Part shown: piece by piece, positions 35,026 through 44,289 of the stretch
Numbering within the stretch: position 1 is the first letter of the stretch
Layout of the letters: every line of letters starts with the position of its first letter
From: Pseudomonas sp. 8O
GTDB lineage: Bacteria > Pseudomonadota > Gammaproteobacteria > Pseudomonadales > Pseudomonadaceae
Direction: 5' to 3'
Assembly: GCF_902506495.1 (NCBI RefSeq)
Contig: NZ_LR733264.1
Location: 2,148,648 to 2,212,647, forward strand
Length of the DNA: 64,000 bases
The notes under the pieces: model-generated
Told to the model about the DNA's origin: nothing
The model's database searches: none
Seen by the model: the letters and a program-made list of their open reading frames with translations, nothing else
Program-made: the position numbers and the translations under genes

Positions 35026-35996
35026 TGAGTCTGTGTCATTCGCGGCTGAAGCCGCTCCTACCCACGCTCGTGCTGTCGGCGTTGCTGCTGGCCAGCCCCG
35101 CCTGGGCCGTCACCGTCACCAGCTGCGACCGCCAACTGACCATCGAGCAGCCGCCGCAGCGTGCGGTCAGCCACGACATCACCCTGACCGCCATGCTCCT
35201 GGCCCTGGGCCTGAAGGAGCGCATGGTCGGCTACAGTGGTGTCAGTGGCTGGAAGACGCCGACGCCGGAGCTGCAGGCCGATCTGGATGATCTGCCCGAA
35301 CTGGCCGCGCGTTATCCCTCGCTGGAGAACCTGCTGGGCGCGGGCGCCGATTTCGTCTTCGCCGGGTGGAACTACGGCATGCGCATCGGCGGCGAGGTCA
35401 CCCCGGCCAGCCTGGAGCGCTTCGGCATTCCGGTGTATGAGCTGAGCGAGTCCTGTGCGCATGTCATGCCGGGTCGCGTCGCCAGTCTCGATGATCTGTA
35501 CAACGACCTGCGCAACCTGGGCCGCATCTTCGCCGTCGAGGATCGTGCCGAAGCACTGGTGCAAGGGATGCAGGCGCGCGTGGCCGCAGTCAGTACGCAG
35601 CTCGGTGAGCAGCCGACGCGTCCGCGCGTATTTGTTTATGACAGCGGCGAAGACGTGCCCTTCAGCGCCGGACGTCTGGGCATGCCGCAGCCGCTGATCG
35701 AGGCGGCGGGTGGGCGCAATGTGATGGATGGGGTGGCGGCCAACTGGATGAAGGTGGGCTGGGAGTCGGTGGTCGAGCAGGACCCGGAACTGATCCTGAT
35801 CGTCGATTATGGTGAGCGCACGGCGGCGCAGAAGCGCGATTTTCTCCTGCAGCATCCGGCGCTGCAAGGCGTGACGGCGATCCGCGAGCAGCGCTTCGTG
35901 GTGCTGTCGTACCTGGCCGTCACCCCGAGCCTGGACAACGCGATGGCCATCGAGACGCTGGCGGCGGCGCTGCATCCCGAGGTCTTTGCCCGGTGA
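35025..35996 (+). CDS. Periplasmic binding protein, BtuF/FepB type
   Basis: The 323-aa product has a signal peptide cut after ASPAWA and the class III binding-protein fold: PPQRAVSHDITLTAMLLALGL, LGAGADFVFAGW, and FVYDSGEDVPFSAGRLGMPQPLIEAAGG. Stop-start overlaps with both neighbours show tight coupling. The first codons (35036-35062) are the REP-like sequence TCGCGGCTGAAGCCGCTCCTAC, which gives the SRLKPLL start of the signal peptide. Ligand unknown: a vitamin B12-type corrinoid or a metal chelate. Confidence 0.9.
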   Translation: MSLCHSRLKPLLPTLVLSALLLASPAWAVTVTSCDRQLTIEQPPQRAVSHDITLTAMLLALGLKERMVGYSGVSGWKTPTPELQADLDDLPELAARYPSLENLLGAGADFVFAGWNYGMRIGGEVTPASLERFGIPVYELSESCAHVMPGRVASLDDLYNDLRNLGRIFAVEDRAEALVQGMQARVAAVSTQLGEQPTRPRVFVYDSGEDVPFSAGRLGMPQPLIEAAGGRNVMDGVAANWMKVGWESVVEQDPELILIVDYGERTAAQKRDFLLQHPALQGVTAIREQRFVVLSYLAVTPSLDNAMAIETLAAALHPEVFAR

Positions 35997-37000
35997 GTCG
36001 ATTTCGTCTGTTGCTGCTCGGGTTGACCGCGCTGCTGGCGCTGTCCTGTGCTTTTTCGCTGGGTTTCGGTGCGGCGCAGGTGCCGCTCGAGCACGTGCTG
36101 GCGATCCTTGGCCAGCACCTGTTCGGTAGCGTGCCCGATGCGGCGGTGAGCGTCGGCCAGGACAGCATCGTCTGGCAACTGCGCGCGCCACGGGTGCTGC
36201 TTGGCGCGCTGGTGGGCGCCGGGCTGGCGCTGGTCGGTACGGCGCTGCAGGCGGTGACGCGCAACCCGCTGGCCGATCCGCATCTGCTCGGCGTCAGTTC
36301 CGGCGCAGCCTTCGGTGCGGTGCTCGTGGTGCTCTACCTGGGCGAATTCGCCGGCCTGCTCAGCCTGCCTCTGGCGGCCTTCGCCGGTGCGTTGGCGAGC
36401 ATGCTGCTGGTGCTGGCCATCGCCAGTCGTGGCGGGCGGCTGGAGAGTGATCGGCTGCTGCTGGCCGGAGTGGCGGTGTCCTTCGTGATGATGGCGGCGA
36501 GCAACCTGCTGCTGTACCTGGGCAACCCGCACGCGGCCAGCTCGGTGCTGTTCTGGATGCTCGGCGGGTTGGGGCTGGCGCGCTGGGAGCTGCTCTGGCT
36601 GCCGGCCGTGTGCCTGCTGTTGGCGTTGGCCGTGCTGCTGGGCCTGGGCCGCGCGCTGAACGCGCTGATGGCCGGCGAGCAGAGTGCAGTGAGCCTGGGT
36701 CTGGAGCCACGGCGGGTGCGCCTGCTGGTGTTCGTGGTGGCCTCGCTGCTCACCGGGGTGCTGGTGTCGCTGTCCGGCGCCATCGGTTTCGTCGGCCTGA
36801 TGCTGCCGCACGTGGCGCGCTTTCTGGTCGGCGCCGAGCACCGTCGCGTGTTGCCGGTGGCGGCGCTGCTGGGGGCGCTGTTGCTGGTCTGGGTCGATGT
36901 CGCCGCGCGTACCTGGCTGGCGCCGCAGGACCTGCCCATCGGCATCGTCACCGCTGCCATCGGTGGGGTGTTCTTCGTTCTGCTGCTGCGTCGGCGCTGA
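35993..37000 (+). CDS. FecCD-family ABC permease
   Basis: GTG 35993 overlaps the upstream stop (GTGA). The 335-aa protein has about nine to ten membrane segments and FecCD/BtuC signatures: LRAPRVLLGALVGAGLALVGTALQ, NPLADPHLLGVSSGA, and GAIGFVGLMLPHVARF. It forms the inner-membrane channel with the FecE-like ATPase. It is the last gene of the receptor-importer operon. Confidence 0.94.
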   Translation: MSRFRLLLLGLTALLALSCAFSLGFGAAQVPLEHVLAILGQHLFGSVPDAAVSVGQDSIVWQLRAPRVLLGALVGAGLALVGTALQAVTRNPLADPHLLGVSSGAAFGAVLVVLYLGEFAGLLSLPLAAFAGALASMLLVLAIASRGGRLESDRLLLAGVAVSFVMMAASNLLLYLGNPHAASSVLFWMLGGLGLARWELLWLPAVCLLLALAVLLGLGRALNALMAGEQSAVSLGLEPRRVRLLVFVVASLLTGVLVSLSGAIGFVGLMLPHVARFLVGAEHRRVLPVAALLGALLLVWVDVAARTWLAPQDLPIGIVTAAIGGVFFVLLLRRR

Positions 37001-37115
37001 GTCGCGAAAGTTTTTTCAGCGCTGCTGTAACGTCAGTTCGCCTCGTCGCTCTAGTTGAATGCCGGCACGCAAAACACCTTAGCCCGGCTAACCCAGATCA
37101 TCCGAGGATACGCAC

Positions 37116-37373
37116 ATGAGCATGAAATCCACCGCTGCTACTGGTGCCGCCATCGCCTTCGCTGCTGCCAGCCTGTTCGCTGGTCTCTCAAGCACCGTAG
37201 CAGTGGCTGAAGAAGCCAAGGTACATTGTTACGGCGTCACGTCCTGCAAAGGCCAGAACGACTGCAAGACCGCCGAAAACAGCTGCAAAGGCCAGGGTGC
37301 TTGCAAAGGTCACGGCTTCAAGTCGATGACACTCGCTGAGTGCAATGCTGCAGGCGGTACTGTCGGCGAGTAA
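37116..37373 (+). CDS. bufA: Bufferin-type periplasmic metallophore precursor (BufA2-like)
   Basis: The 85-aa peptide has a signal sequence (residues 1-31, ending STVAVA) and a short mature part with six cysteines: C38, C44, C50, C57, C63 and C76, with repeated CKGQ/ACKGH units. Bufferins are ribosomally made copper-binding peptides whose Cys residues become thiooxazoles by a BufB (DUF692/MNIO) and BufC pair. Those partner genes follow directly, the first after 56 bp with its own GAGGAG site. The six-Cys pattern with CKG repeats fits the BufA2 subgroup as I recall it; the BufA1/BufA2 choice is less sure than the bufferin class. Confidence 0.85.
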   Translation: MSMKSTAATGAAIAFAAASLFAGLSSTVAVAEEAKVHCYGVTSCKGQNDCKTAENSCKGQGACKGHGFKSMTLAECNAAGGTVGE

Positions 37374-37429
37374 GTGAGCTGGGGCGGCCGCGCTGCGGTT
37401 GCCCCGCATCACCGAGCGAGGAGCCAGCG

Positions 37430-38275
37430 ATGAATGCTCAACGCGGCAATCTGGGTTTCGGCCTGGGCCTGCGCAGCACCTACTACCAAGCCATTCTCGA
37501 ACAACGGCCGGCGATCGACTGGTTCGAGATCGTCTCGGAAAATTACCTGGTAGCGGGCGGCAAGGCCCTCTACTTTCTCGATGCCATCGGCGAACGGTAC
37601 CCGCTGGTGATGCATGGCGTGTCGCTGTCGATTGGCGGCCCGCACGAGCTGGACCGCGACTACCTGCGTCAGCTCAAGCAACTGGCTGCGCGCGTGCAGC
37701 CGGCGTGGATCTCCGATCATCTGTGCTGGAGCCGGGGCAATGCCCACCAGCTGCATGACCTGCTGCCACTGCCCTACACCGAGGAGAGCCTGCAGCATGT
37801 GGCCGCGCGGGTGCGCCAGGTGCAGGACGTGATCGAGCGGCCGCTGGTACTGGAAAACGTCTCCAGCTACCTGCGCTGCGCCGATGATCAATTCAGCGAA
37901 TGGCAGTTTCTCGCCGCGCTCAGCGAGTTGAGTGGCTGTGAGCTGTTGCTGGACGTCAACAATGTCTACGTCAGCGCACGCAACCATGGTTTCGATGCCT
38001 GGACCTTTATCAGCAGCCTGCCCAAGTCGCGCATCCGTCAGTTGCACCTGGCCGGCCACAGTGATTACGGCAGCTACCTGATCGACACCCATGATCAGCC
38101 GGTCAGCGACCCGGTCTGGCAGCTTTATCAACGCACGCTGCAGCACCTCGGCCCGGTGTCCACGCTGCTGGAGCGCGACGATCATTTTCCCGATCTGGAC
38201 GTGTTGCTCGACGAGCTGAATACCGCGCGCCGGTTCGCCGCTCAAGCATTGCAAGGCACGCCGCAATGCGCCTGA
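37430..38275 (+). CDS. bufB: BufB: MNIO/DUF692 multinuclear iron peptide-modifying oxidase
   Basis: ATG 37430 behind GAGGAG gives 281 aa. The TIM-barrel MNIO family ligands are visible: HGVSLS, SDHLCW, ENVSSY, LLDVNNVYV, HLAGH, DTHD and LERDDHFP. MNIO enzymes use iron clusters to oxidise cysteines in a precursor peptide. The adjoining six-Cys peptide is the natural substrate, and BufC overlaps the end by 10 bp. Confidence 0.93.
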   Translation: MNAQRGNLGFGLGLRSTYYQAILEQRPAIDWFEIVSENYLVAGGKALYFLDAIGERYPLVMHGVSLSIGGPHELDRDYLRQLKQLAARVQPAWISDHLCWSRGNAHQLHDLLPLPYTEESLQHVAARVRQVQDVIERPLVLENVSSYLRCADDQFSEWQFLAALSELSGCELLLDVNNVYVSARNHGFDAWTFISSLPKSRIRQLHLAGHSDYGSYLIDTHDQPVSDPVWQLYQRTLQHLGPVSTLLERDDHFPDLDVLLDELNTARRFAAQALQGTPQCA

Positions 38276-39069
38276 GTGACTGGCAGGCGCAGGTTCAGGC
38301 CTATTTGCTCAGCCCCGATGCCCAGCCCAACCCGGCCTTGCAGGCCAGCCTGTTGGGCAGCGCGGCGCTGAGTGCCGAACAGGGTCTGGCGATTTATCAC
38401 AACGCTTACCGTGCGCGCCTGCTGGAAGCCTTGCGTGGTGATTTTCCGGCGGTGCATGGCTGGCTTGGTGACGACGAGTTCGACACCCTGGCCCTGGCTT
38501 ATCTCGATGCGCACCCCTCGCAGCACTTCAGCCTGCGCTGGCTCGGCGCACAGCTGTCGGCGTTCATCGGTGGCTACCTGATCCCCGCGCAAGCCGCGCC
38601 GCTCAGCGAACTGGCGCAGCTGGAATGGGCTTTTACCCTGGCCTTCGATGCGCCCGAGGGCCAGCCCCTGAGCCTGACGCAGATGGCCGAACTGCCCGCC
38701 GAGGCGTGGCCGACCTTGCAAGTCCGCCTGCTGCCGAGCGTTCAGTGGCTCGAGTGCCGGCATAACAGCCTGGCGATCTGGCGTGCGTGCAAGGAGCAGG
38801 GCGACTTCCCCGGCAGCCAGCCATTGGCCGAGGTGCAGACCTGTGTGATCTGGCGCGACCAACTGATTACCCGCTATCGCAGTCTGGCCGTCGATGAAGC
38901 GGCGGCGTTGCAGGGTATGGCCGTGCAGGGTTGGTGCTTTGCCGAGTTGTGCGGCGAGCTGGCGCATCTGGGCGAACAGGCACCGGTTCAAGCGGTGAGC
39001 TGGTTGCGCCAGTGGCTGGCTGACGGCCTGCTGCAGCGGGTCGATAGCGCTCAGCCGCTGCCGGCTTAG
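38266..39069 (+). CDS. bufC: BufC: DUF2063 partner of the MNIO enzyme
   Basis: The 267-aa protein has an N-terminal DUF2063 domain (GLAIYHNAYRARLLEALRGDFPAVHGWLGDDEFD, residues about 40-75, characteristic) and a less conserved C-terminal part that acts as a recognition domain for the precursor in this class. It overlaps bufB by 10 bp. Together they mature BufA. No BufD (DoxX) gene follows. Confidence 0.92.
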   Translation: MRLSDWQAQVQAYLLSPDAQPNPALQASLLGSAALSAEQGLAIYHNAYRARLLEALRGDFPAVHGWLGDDEFDTLALAYLDAHPSQHFSLRWLGAQLSAFIGGYLIPAQAAPLSELAQLEWAFTLAFDAPEGQPLSLTQMAELPAEAWPTLQVRLLPSVQWLECRHNSLAIWRACKEQGDFPGSQPLAEVQTCVIWRDQLITRYRSLAVDEAAALQGMAVQGWCFAELCGELAHLGEQAPVQAVSWLRQWLADGLLQRVDSAQPLPA

Positions 39070-39225
39070 GCATGACTACGCAATCCGCCAGCGAACTCAG
39101 GCGTACTCTGCGCCAGTCGTTTCGATCACACGCGCCGCTAGTCGCCAGGATCGAACTGCTGGAAGGGTGCAAAGGTCATCTGAGCTAGTCTCTGTAAGAC
39201 GCACTCCTGGCCAGGAGAGATGACC

Positions 39226-40410
39226 ATGCTCGCGCAATTGCCCACCGCACTTCGTGATCTACGACTGCCGCTGCGCCTGAAACTGTGGGACGGCAAGCAG
39301 ATCGACCTTGGGCCCAAACCCCGGGTGACGCTGGTGGTGAAGGATCCCACGCTGGTCACGCAACTGGCTCACCCCAGCCTGGATGCACTGGGCGCTGCCT
39401 ATGTCGAAGGACGGGTGGATCTGGAAGGTTCCATCGAAGAAGCCATCGCAGTTGGCGATGCGCTGAGCACGGCACTGCTCGGTGATGAATCCACACCAGC
39501 TGAGCAATACGCCGCCCACGACAAGCGCAGCGACGCCGAGGCCGTCAGCTATCACTACGACCTGTCCAACGAGTTCTACCGGCTGTGGCTGGACCGCGAC
39601 ATGGTCTACTCCTGCGCCTACTTCGAAACCGGCCAGGAAGACCTCGATCAGGCCCAGCAGGCGAAGCTGCGCCACCTGTGTCGCAAGCTGCGCCTGCAGC
39701 CGGGTGACAGGCTGCTCGATGTCGGCTGTGGCTGGGGCGGCCTGGCGCGTTTTGCTGCGCGCGAGTTCGGCGCCGAGGTCTACGGCATCACCCTGAGCCA
39801 GGCGCAGCTGGAGCTGGGTTTGCAGCGTGTGGCCGAAGAGGGTCTGGAGGGCCGTGTGACTCTGGAGCGCCTGGACTACCGCGACCTGCCGCAAGATGGC
39901 CGCTTCGATAAAGTGGTCAGCGTCGGCATGTTCGAGCACGTTGGACACGCCAATCTGCCGCTGTACTGTCAGCGCCTGTTCGGCGCTGTCAGGGCCGGTG
40001 GTCTGGTGATGAATCATGGCATCACCTCGCGCTTCACCGATGGCCGCCCGGTTGGTCGTGGCGCTGGCGAGTTCATCGACCGCTACGTGTTTCCGCAGGG
40101 CGAGCTGCCGCATCTGGTGACCATCAGCAAGGCGATCAGCGAGGCTGGGCTGGAGATCGTCGATGTCGAGAGCCTGCGCCTGCACTATGCGCGCACCTTG
40201 CAGCTGTGGAGCCAGGGCCTGGAGCGGCAACTGCAGAAGGCCGCGCAGTGGGTACCGGAAAAATCCCTGCGTATCTGGCGCCTGTACCTGGCCGGCTGTG
40301 CGTACGGCTTCCAGCATGGCTGGATGAACCTGCATCAGATACTGGCGGTGAAGCCGCGCGATGACGGCGGTCATGATCTGCCGTGGACACGTGCTGACCT
40401 CTATGCCTGA
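39226..40410 (+). CDS. Cyclopropane-fatty-acyl-phospholipid synthase family protein
   Basis: AGGAG (39213-39217) is spaced 8 nt from ATG 39226 and only 2 nt from ATG 39220, so the former is preferred (394 aa). The SAM motif VGCGWGGLARFAA lies near residue 168, with SYHYDLSNEFYRLWLD and MFEHVGHANLP as CFA signatures. The enzyme adds a methylene bridge to unsaturated acyl chains at the membrane. Pseudomonas often carry two cfa-type genes; this may be the second. It is preceded by an unremarkable 150-bp gap. Confidence 0.9.
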   Translation: MLAQLPTALRDLRLPLRLKLWDGKQIDLGPKPRVTLVVKDPTLVTQLAHPSLDALGAAYVEGRVDLEGSIEEAIAVGDALSTALLGDESTPAEQYAAHDKRSDAEAVSYHYDLSNEFYRLWLDRDMVYSCAYFETGQEDLDQAQQAKLRHLCRKLRLQPGDRLLDVGCGWGGLARFAAREFGAEVYGITLSQAQLELGLQRVAEEGLEGRVTLERLDYRDLPQDGRFDKVVSVGMFEHVGHANLPLYCQRLFGAVRAGGLVMNHGITSRFTDGRPVGRGAGEFIDRYVFPQGELPHLVTISKAISEAGLEIVDVESLRLHYARTLQLWSQGLERQLQKAAQWVPEKSLRIWRLYLAGCAYGFQHGWMNLHQILAVKPRDDGGHDLPWTRADLYA

Positions 40411-40450
40411 TGGGGTAACATGCGGCTCGTTCTGATTCCGCGAGCCGCCC

Positions 40451-42208
40451 ATGCCCTTGCCGCAGCGTCCCCGTTATCGCCCCCGCGTTCTGCTCACCGT
40501 CCTGGCGATTCTTGCCGGCCTGCTGGTGAGCCTGTGGCTGGGTGGACGCTATGCCGAGCAGCGCGCCTGGGACGAGCGCAGCGTCGAGGCGCGCGGGCAG
40601 CTGCAGCTCTATGCCCAGTCGATCCGCACCCTGGTCGAGCGCTTCAGTTCGGTACCCGAGGTGCTGGCGCTGGACAGCGACATTCGTAGCCTGCTGCGCG
40701 CACCGCATGATCGTCAGTTGCGCCTGGCGCTGAACCAGCGCCTGGAGCGACTCAACGCGGCGGCCGGCTCCACCGTGCTGTACCTGCTCGATGCCCATGG
40801 CGAAACCCTGGTGGCCAGCAACTGGCGTGACTGGAGCAGCTTCGTCGGCAACAACTACGCCTTTCGCCCTTACTTCCAGAACGCCCTGCGTGATGGCGGC
40901 GCGCGCTACTTCGCGGTAGGCGTGACCACGGGGATTCCCGGCTACTTCCTTTCTCATGTGGTGCGCGACGACAAGGGCGAGCTGCTCGGCGTGCTGGTGG
41001 TCAAGCTGGAGTTGGAAGACCTGCAGCGCGAATGGGTCGGCCAGCCTGGGGTACTGATGGTCGCCGACAGCTATCAGGTGGTGATCCTCAGCAACAAGCC
41101 GATCTGGCGCTTCCGCGCTCTGCAGCCGCTCAACGAGCAGGCGCGTGCTGAACTGGTGGAGGTGCGCCGCTATGCCGAGCAGGCGTTGCAGCCGCTGGCG
41201 CATCAGGTGCATCGGCATATCGACGCCGATGCGGATTGGGCGCGCGTGGATGGCCCTGACGGCAACCGCGATTATCTCTGGCAGCGTCTGCACATGCCCG
41301 AGGAGGGCTGGACCCTGCATCTGCTCAGCGAGCCGGTCGGCCTGGCAGACAGTGTGCGCAGCTATCGGCTGGCCGCTGCCGGCGTGTGGATGACGTTCGC
41401 CTTCCTGTTTCTGTTCCTCGCCCAGCGGCGCAAGAACCAGCGCTTGCAGGCTGGCATCCGCGAACGTCTGGAGCGCGAGGTGGCGCTGCGCACCGCCGAG
41501 TTGCGCGAAGCCCAGGACGGCCTGGTGCATGCTGCCAAGATGGCCGCGCTGGGGCAGATGTCGGCGGCCCTGGCGCATGAGATCAATCAGCCGCTGACCG
41601 CCCTGCAGATGCAGCTCGGCAGCCTGCGCCTGCTGGCGGGCAGTGGTCGGCCGGAAGCGGTGCGCGACGGTCTGCAGCGTATCGATGGTCTGCTGCAGCG
41701 CATGGCCGCGCTGACTGGTCATCTCAAGACCTTCGCCCGCAAGACCCCGGCTGGCCTCAGCGAGCGCCTGTGCCTGGGTGACGTGCTGGAGCAGGCTCTG
41801 CAACTGTTGGCGCCACGCATGCGCAGCGAGCAGGTGGAGCTGCGCACGCAGATCGATGACGAGGCCGAGGTGCTGGGTGATGCGATCCGCATCGAGCAGG
41901 TGATTCTCAACCTGCTGCACAACGCCCTCGATGCCATGGCCGACAGCGAGCCGCGTATCCTCCTGGTGCGCATCGCCCGCGAAGACGGCGACTGCCTGCT
42001 CAGCGTCGAGGACAGCGGCGGCGGCATCGCCGAGGAAACCCTGGGTCGGGTATTCGAACCCTTCTTCACCACCAAGCCGGTGGGGCAGGGGCTGGGGCTT
42101 GGGCTGGCGGTGTCCTACGGTATCGTGCGCGATCTCGGCGGCACGCTGGAGGCGCGCAATGGCGAACTGGGCGCGGTGTTTACCTTGCGTTTGCCCGCCG
42201 CGCCGTAA
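40451..42208 (+). CDS. DctB-type sensor histidine kinase
   Basis: The 585-aa protein has a membrane segment near residues 12-32, a periplasmic dCache sensor (residues about 35-300), a second segment near 305-325, and kinase domains: H-box ALAHEINQPL with phosphorylated His about 376, N-box NLLHNALDAM, and G-boxes DSGGGI and GQGLGLGLA. It matches DctB, which senses C4-dicarboxylates and phosphorylates DctD. The regulator gene follows after 232 bp holding a REP pair. The nearby TAXI-TRAP operon with a sigma-54 promoter is its likely target. Confidence 0.9.
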   Translation: MPLPQRPRYRPRVLLTVLAILAGLLVSLWLGGRYAEQRAWDERSVEARGQLQLYAQSIRTLVERFSSVPEVLALDSDIRSLLRAPHDRQLRLALNQRLERLNAAAGSTVLYLLDAHGETLVASNWRDWSSFVGNNYAFRPYFQNALRDGGARYFAVGVTTGIPGYFLSHVVRDDKGELLGVLVVKLELEDLQREWVGQPGVLMVADSYQVVILSNKPIWRFRALQPLNEQARAELVEVRRYAEQALQPLAHQVHRHIDADADWARVDGPDGNRDYLWQRLHMPEEGWTLHLLSEPVGLADSVRSYRLAAAGVWMTFAFLFLFLAQRRKNQRLQAGIRERLEREVALRTAELREAQDGLVHAAKMAALGQMSAALAHEINQPLTALQMQLGSLRLLAGSGRPEAVRDGLQRIDGLLQRMAALTGHLKTFARKTPAGLSERLCLGDVLEQALQLLAPRMRSEQVELRTQIDDEAEVLGDAIRIEQVILNLLHNALDAMADSEPRILLVRIAREDGDCLLSVEDSGGGIAEETLGRVFEPFFTTKPVGQGLGLGLAVSYGIVRDLGGTLEARNGELGAVFTLRLPAAP

Positions 42209-42231
42209 CCCGGATGGCTGCGCGCATGCCT

Positions 42232-42299
42232 TGTAGGAGCCCGCTCGCGGGCGATGCTCCGCGCCACACAGGTCTATCGCCGACAAGCCGGCTCCTACA
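42232..42299. repeat. REP pair between the kinase and regulator genes
   Basis: TTGTAGGAGCCCGCTCGCGGGCGATGC and the inner TATCGCCGACAAGCCGGCTCCTACA make two palindromic halves of the REP family (see 948, 6699, 23302). It sits in the gap of an expected two-gene operon, so expression of the regulator relative to the kinase may be adjusted. Confidence 0.8.
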
Positions 42300-42440
42300 C
42301 GGGGCATGCCGGCGGGTCTGGGGTGGGCTGGTGCTCTCTGCGCGGGGCTGCCTTATCGCAGTGTGCGCGGTGCGCACCGGTCGTTCCCCCGTATTGTATT
42401 CGTCGGGCTACACTGCCCGCCGTTTTGAACAGGAGGTGCC

Positions 42441-43781
42441 ATGAGCGCTCAGGTCATAGTGGTCGACGACGAAGCGGCGATTCGCGAGGCGGTGCAGCAG
42501 TGGCTGGAGCTGTCCGGTTTCGATGTGCGTACCTGCGCCAGCGCGGCCGAAGCGCTGGCTCTGGTCGACCGCGACTTCCCCGGCATCGTCGTCAGCGATG
42601 TGCGCATGCCCGGCAGCGATGGCCTGCAACTGCTCGACAAGCTGCTGCAGGTGGACACCGACCTGCCGGTGATCCTCGTCACCGGTCACGGTGATGTGCC
42701 CATGGCAGTGCAGGCGCTGCGTCAGGGCGCTTATGACTTCATCGAGAAACCCTTCACCCCCGAGCGTCTGCTCGACAGCGTGCGGCGCGCGCTGGACAAG
42801 CGCCGGCTGGTCTGCGAGAACCGCCAGCTGCGTCGGCAGGTGGCCGACAAGGGCCGTATCGAGAGCCAGCTGATCGGTATTTCGCGGTCGATGGAAAATC
42901 TGCGTCGGCAGATCCTCGAGTTGGCCGGTACCTCGGTCAATGTGCTGATCCGTGGCGAGACAGGCAGCGGCAAGGAGCGCGTGGCGCGCAGCCTGCACGA
43001 CTTCAGCCCGCGTGCCAGCAAAGCCTTCGCGGCGCTGAACTGTGCGGCGATTCCTGAGACTATCTTCGAAAGCGAGCTGTTCGGCCACGAGAGCGGCGCT
43101 TTCACCGGCGCCCAGGCGCGGCGCATCGGCCGTATCGAGCATGCCGATGGCGGGACTCTGTTTCTCGACGAGGTGGAGAGTCTGCCGCTGGCGCAACAGG
43201 TCAAACTGCTGCGCGTGCTGCAGGAAAAGACCCTGGAACGCCTCGGCTCGAACAAGAGCATCCAGGTCGATTTGCGGGTAATCAGTGCGGCCAAGCCGGA
43301 CCTGCTCGACGAGGTCAAGGCCGGGCGTTTTCGCGAGGACCTGGTGTATCGCCTGAACGTCGCCACCCTGCATATTCCGCCGCTGCGTGAGCGCCGCGAG
43401 GACATTCCCCTGCTGTTCGATCATTTCGCCCACGAGGCGGCGCTGCGTCATGGGCGCGAAGCGCCGCCACTGGCCCCGAGCGAGCTGGCGCGGTTGCTCG
43501 GTCATGACTGGCCGGGCAATGTGCGTGAGCTGATCAACGCTGCCGAGCGCCATGCCCTGGGGCTTTCCAGCCCACCGCCGGCCGAGCGTTTCGCCGGCCA
43601 GGCGTTGGCGCAGCAGATGGAGGCCTTCGAAGCGCAATGTCTGCACAACGCCCTGCTGCAATGCCAGGGCAACATCGCCGCTGTCATGGAAATGCTGCAG
43701 CTGCCGCGCCGCACCCTCAACGAGAAGATGCAGCGTCATGGCCTGGCACGCGGTGATTACCTGCCGGGCGGCGAAGAGTAG
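42441..43781 (+). CDS. DctD-type sigma-54-dependent response regulator
   Basis: AGGAGG precedes ATG 42441; the protein has 446 aa. The receiver domain has D53 (VSDVRMPG), then the AAA+ sigma-54 activator core with Walker A GETGSGKE, the sigma-54-contact loop GAFTGA near residue 218, Walker B LFLDEVE, and a Fis-type C-terminal helix-turn-helix ([17 protein letters not shown]). It is the partner of the preceding kinase. A sigma-54 promoter for the TAXI-TRAP genes lies 263 bp downstream. Confidence 0.94.
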   Translation: MSAQVIVVDDEAAIREAVQQWLELSGFDVRTCASAAEALALVDRDFPGIVVSDVRMPGSDGLQLLDKLLQVDTDLPVILVTGHGDVPMAVQALRQGAYDFIEKPFTPERLLDSVRRALDKRRLVCENRQLRRQVADKGRIESQLIGISRSMENLRRQILELAGTSVNVLIRGETGSGKERVARSLHDFSPRASKAFAALNCAAIPETIFESELFGHESGAFTGAQARRIGRIEHADGGTLFLDEVESLPLAQQVKLLRVLQEKTLERLGSNKSIQVDLRVISAAKPDLLDEVKAGRFREDLVYRLNVATLHIPPLRERREDIPLLFDHFAHEAALRHGREAPPLAPSELARLLGHDWPGNVRELINAAERHALGLSSPPPAERFAGQALAQQMEAFEAQCLHNALLQCQGNIAAVMEMLQLPRRTLNEKMQRHGLARGDYLPGGEE

Positions 43782-43876
43782 ACGGGCGGGGCATATGTAA
43801 GGTGCGCGGTGCGCCCCTGGTGCCACGCTCTCGAGCCAGCCGGTGCGCGCGGCGCACCCTACGGTCTGGCGAGCAG

Positions 43877-43938
43877 CCGTAACCCGGATGCGATCCGGGA
43901 GGTAGCGATCACCTCATTCTCGGATTGCGTCCGGTTAC
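43877..43938. repeat. Palindrome of the CCCGGATGC family
   Basis: GTAACCCGGATGCGATCCGGG and CGGATTGCGTCCGGTTAC form a long imperfect inverted repeat related to 4956-5013 and 25285-25328. It sits between dctD-type and TRAP genes upstream of the sigma-54 promoter. Confidence 0.75.
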
Positions 43939-44044
43939 CTGGTGAGCGGATTGTTGCCTATGCTCGCTCGGGTGTAAGCGGTTTCCCGCTCAGTGACCCA
44001 TTGGTCTATCGATAAAACCCCTCTATCTCGGGCTTTTCAGCCCC

Positions 44045-44060
44045 TGGCACGGCATCTGCT
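44045..44060 (+). promoter_or_regulatory. Sigma-54 (-24/-12) promoter of the TAXI-TRAP operon
   Basis: TGGCACG-GCAT-CTGCT matches the consensus TGGCACG-N4-TTGCT at all but one position and keeps GG-N10-GC. The gene for a sigma-54 activator lies just upstream. Transcription would start near 44072, giving a leader of about 240 nt. Confidence 0.75.
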
Positions 44061-44126
44061 ATGACAGTTGTAGCCGCGCAGCATCTTGCCGACGTGGCGA
44101 CCATAACAACGACAAGAGGTCAGCCC

Positions 44127-44231
44127 ATGAACTGCCATGTCCCTCGCGCCATGCCGCATTCGCTGCCGTGCATGGGTCTCCGTGCTGCGCCTGCCGCGGC
44201 TCTTGTCCGAAGCTGCACCCTGCGCTGCTGA
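44127..44231 (+). CDS. Possible 34-aa leader peptide in the TRAP mRNA leader
   Basis: ATG 44127 follows AAGAGGT at a workable distance and opens 34 codons (MNCHVPRAMPHSLPCMGL...), ending at TGA 44229. It is Cys-, Arg- and Ala-rich, with no homology recognised. The sequence before it (ATAACAACGACAAGAGG) nearly repeats the one before the TAXI gene (AATAACAACGACGGAG). It may be a translated leader or a duplicated initiation region with no product. Composition alone does not prove coding. Confidence 0.35.
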   Translation: MNCHVPRAMPHSLPCMGLRAAPAAALVRSCTLRC

Positions 44232-44243
44232 TCGCGCAATGTC

Positions 44244-44263
44244 GACGCCGCCTGTGCGGCGTC
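44244..44263 (+). promoter_or_regulatory. Hairpin in the TRAP mRNA leader
   Basis: GACGCCGC, loop CTGT, GCGGCGTC: a perfect 8-bp stem starting 13 nt after the leader ORF stop. No T-run follows, so it is not a terminator. It could be an RNA-structure element affecting translation. Confidence 0.5.
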
Positions 44264-44289
44264 GTCTAGAGTGAAACTCTGCATACAGC

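Noticed and set aside
37001..37115. ECF-sigma-type promoter GTAAC...CGTC before bufA
   Set aside because: Spacing between the two elements is about 12 nt, too short for a typical ECF promoter.
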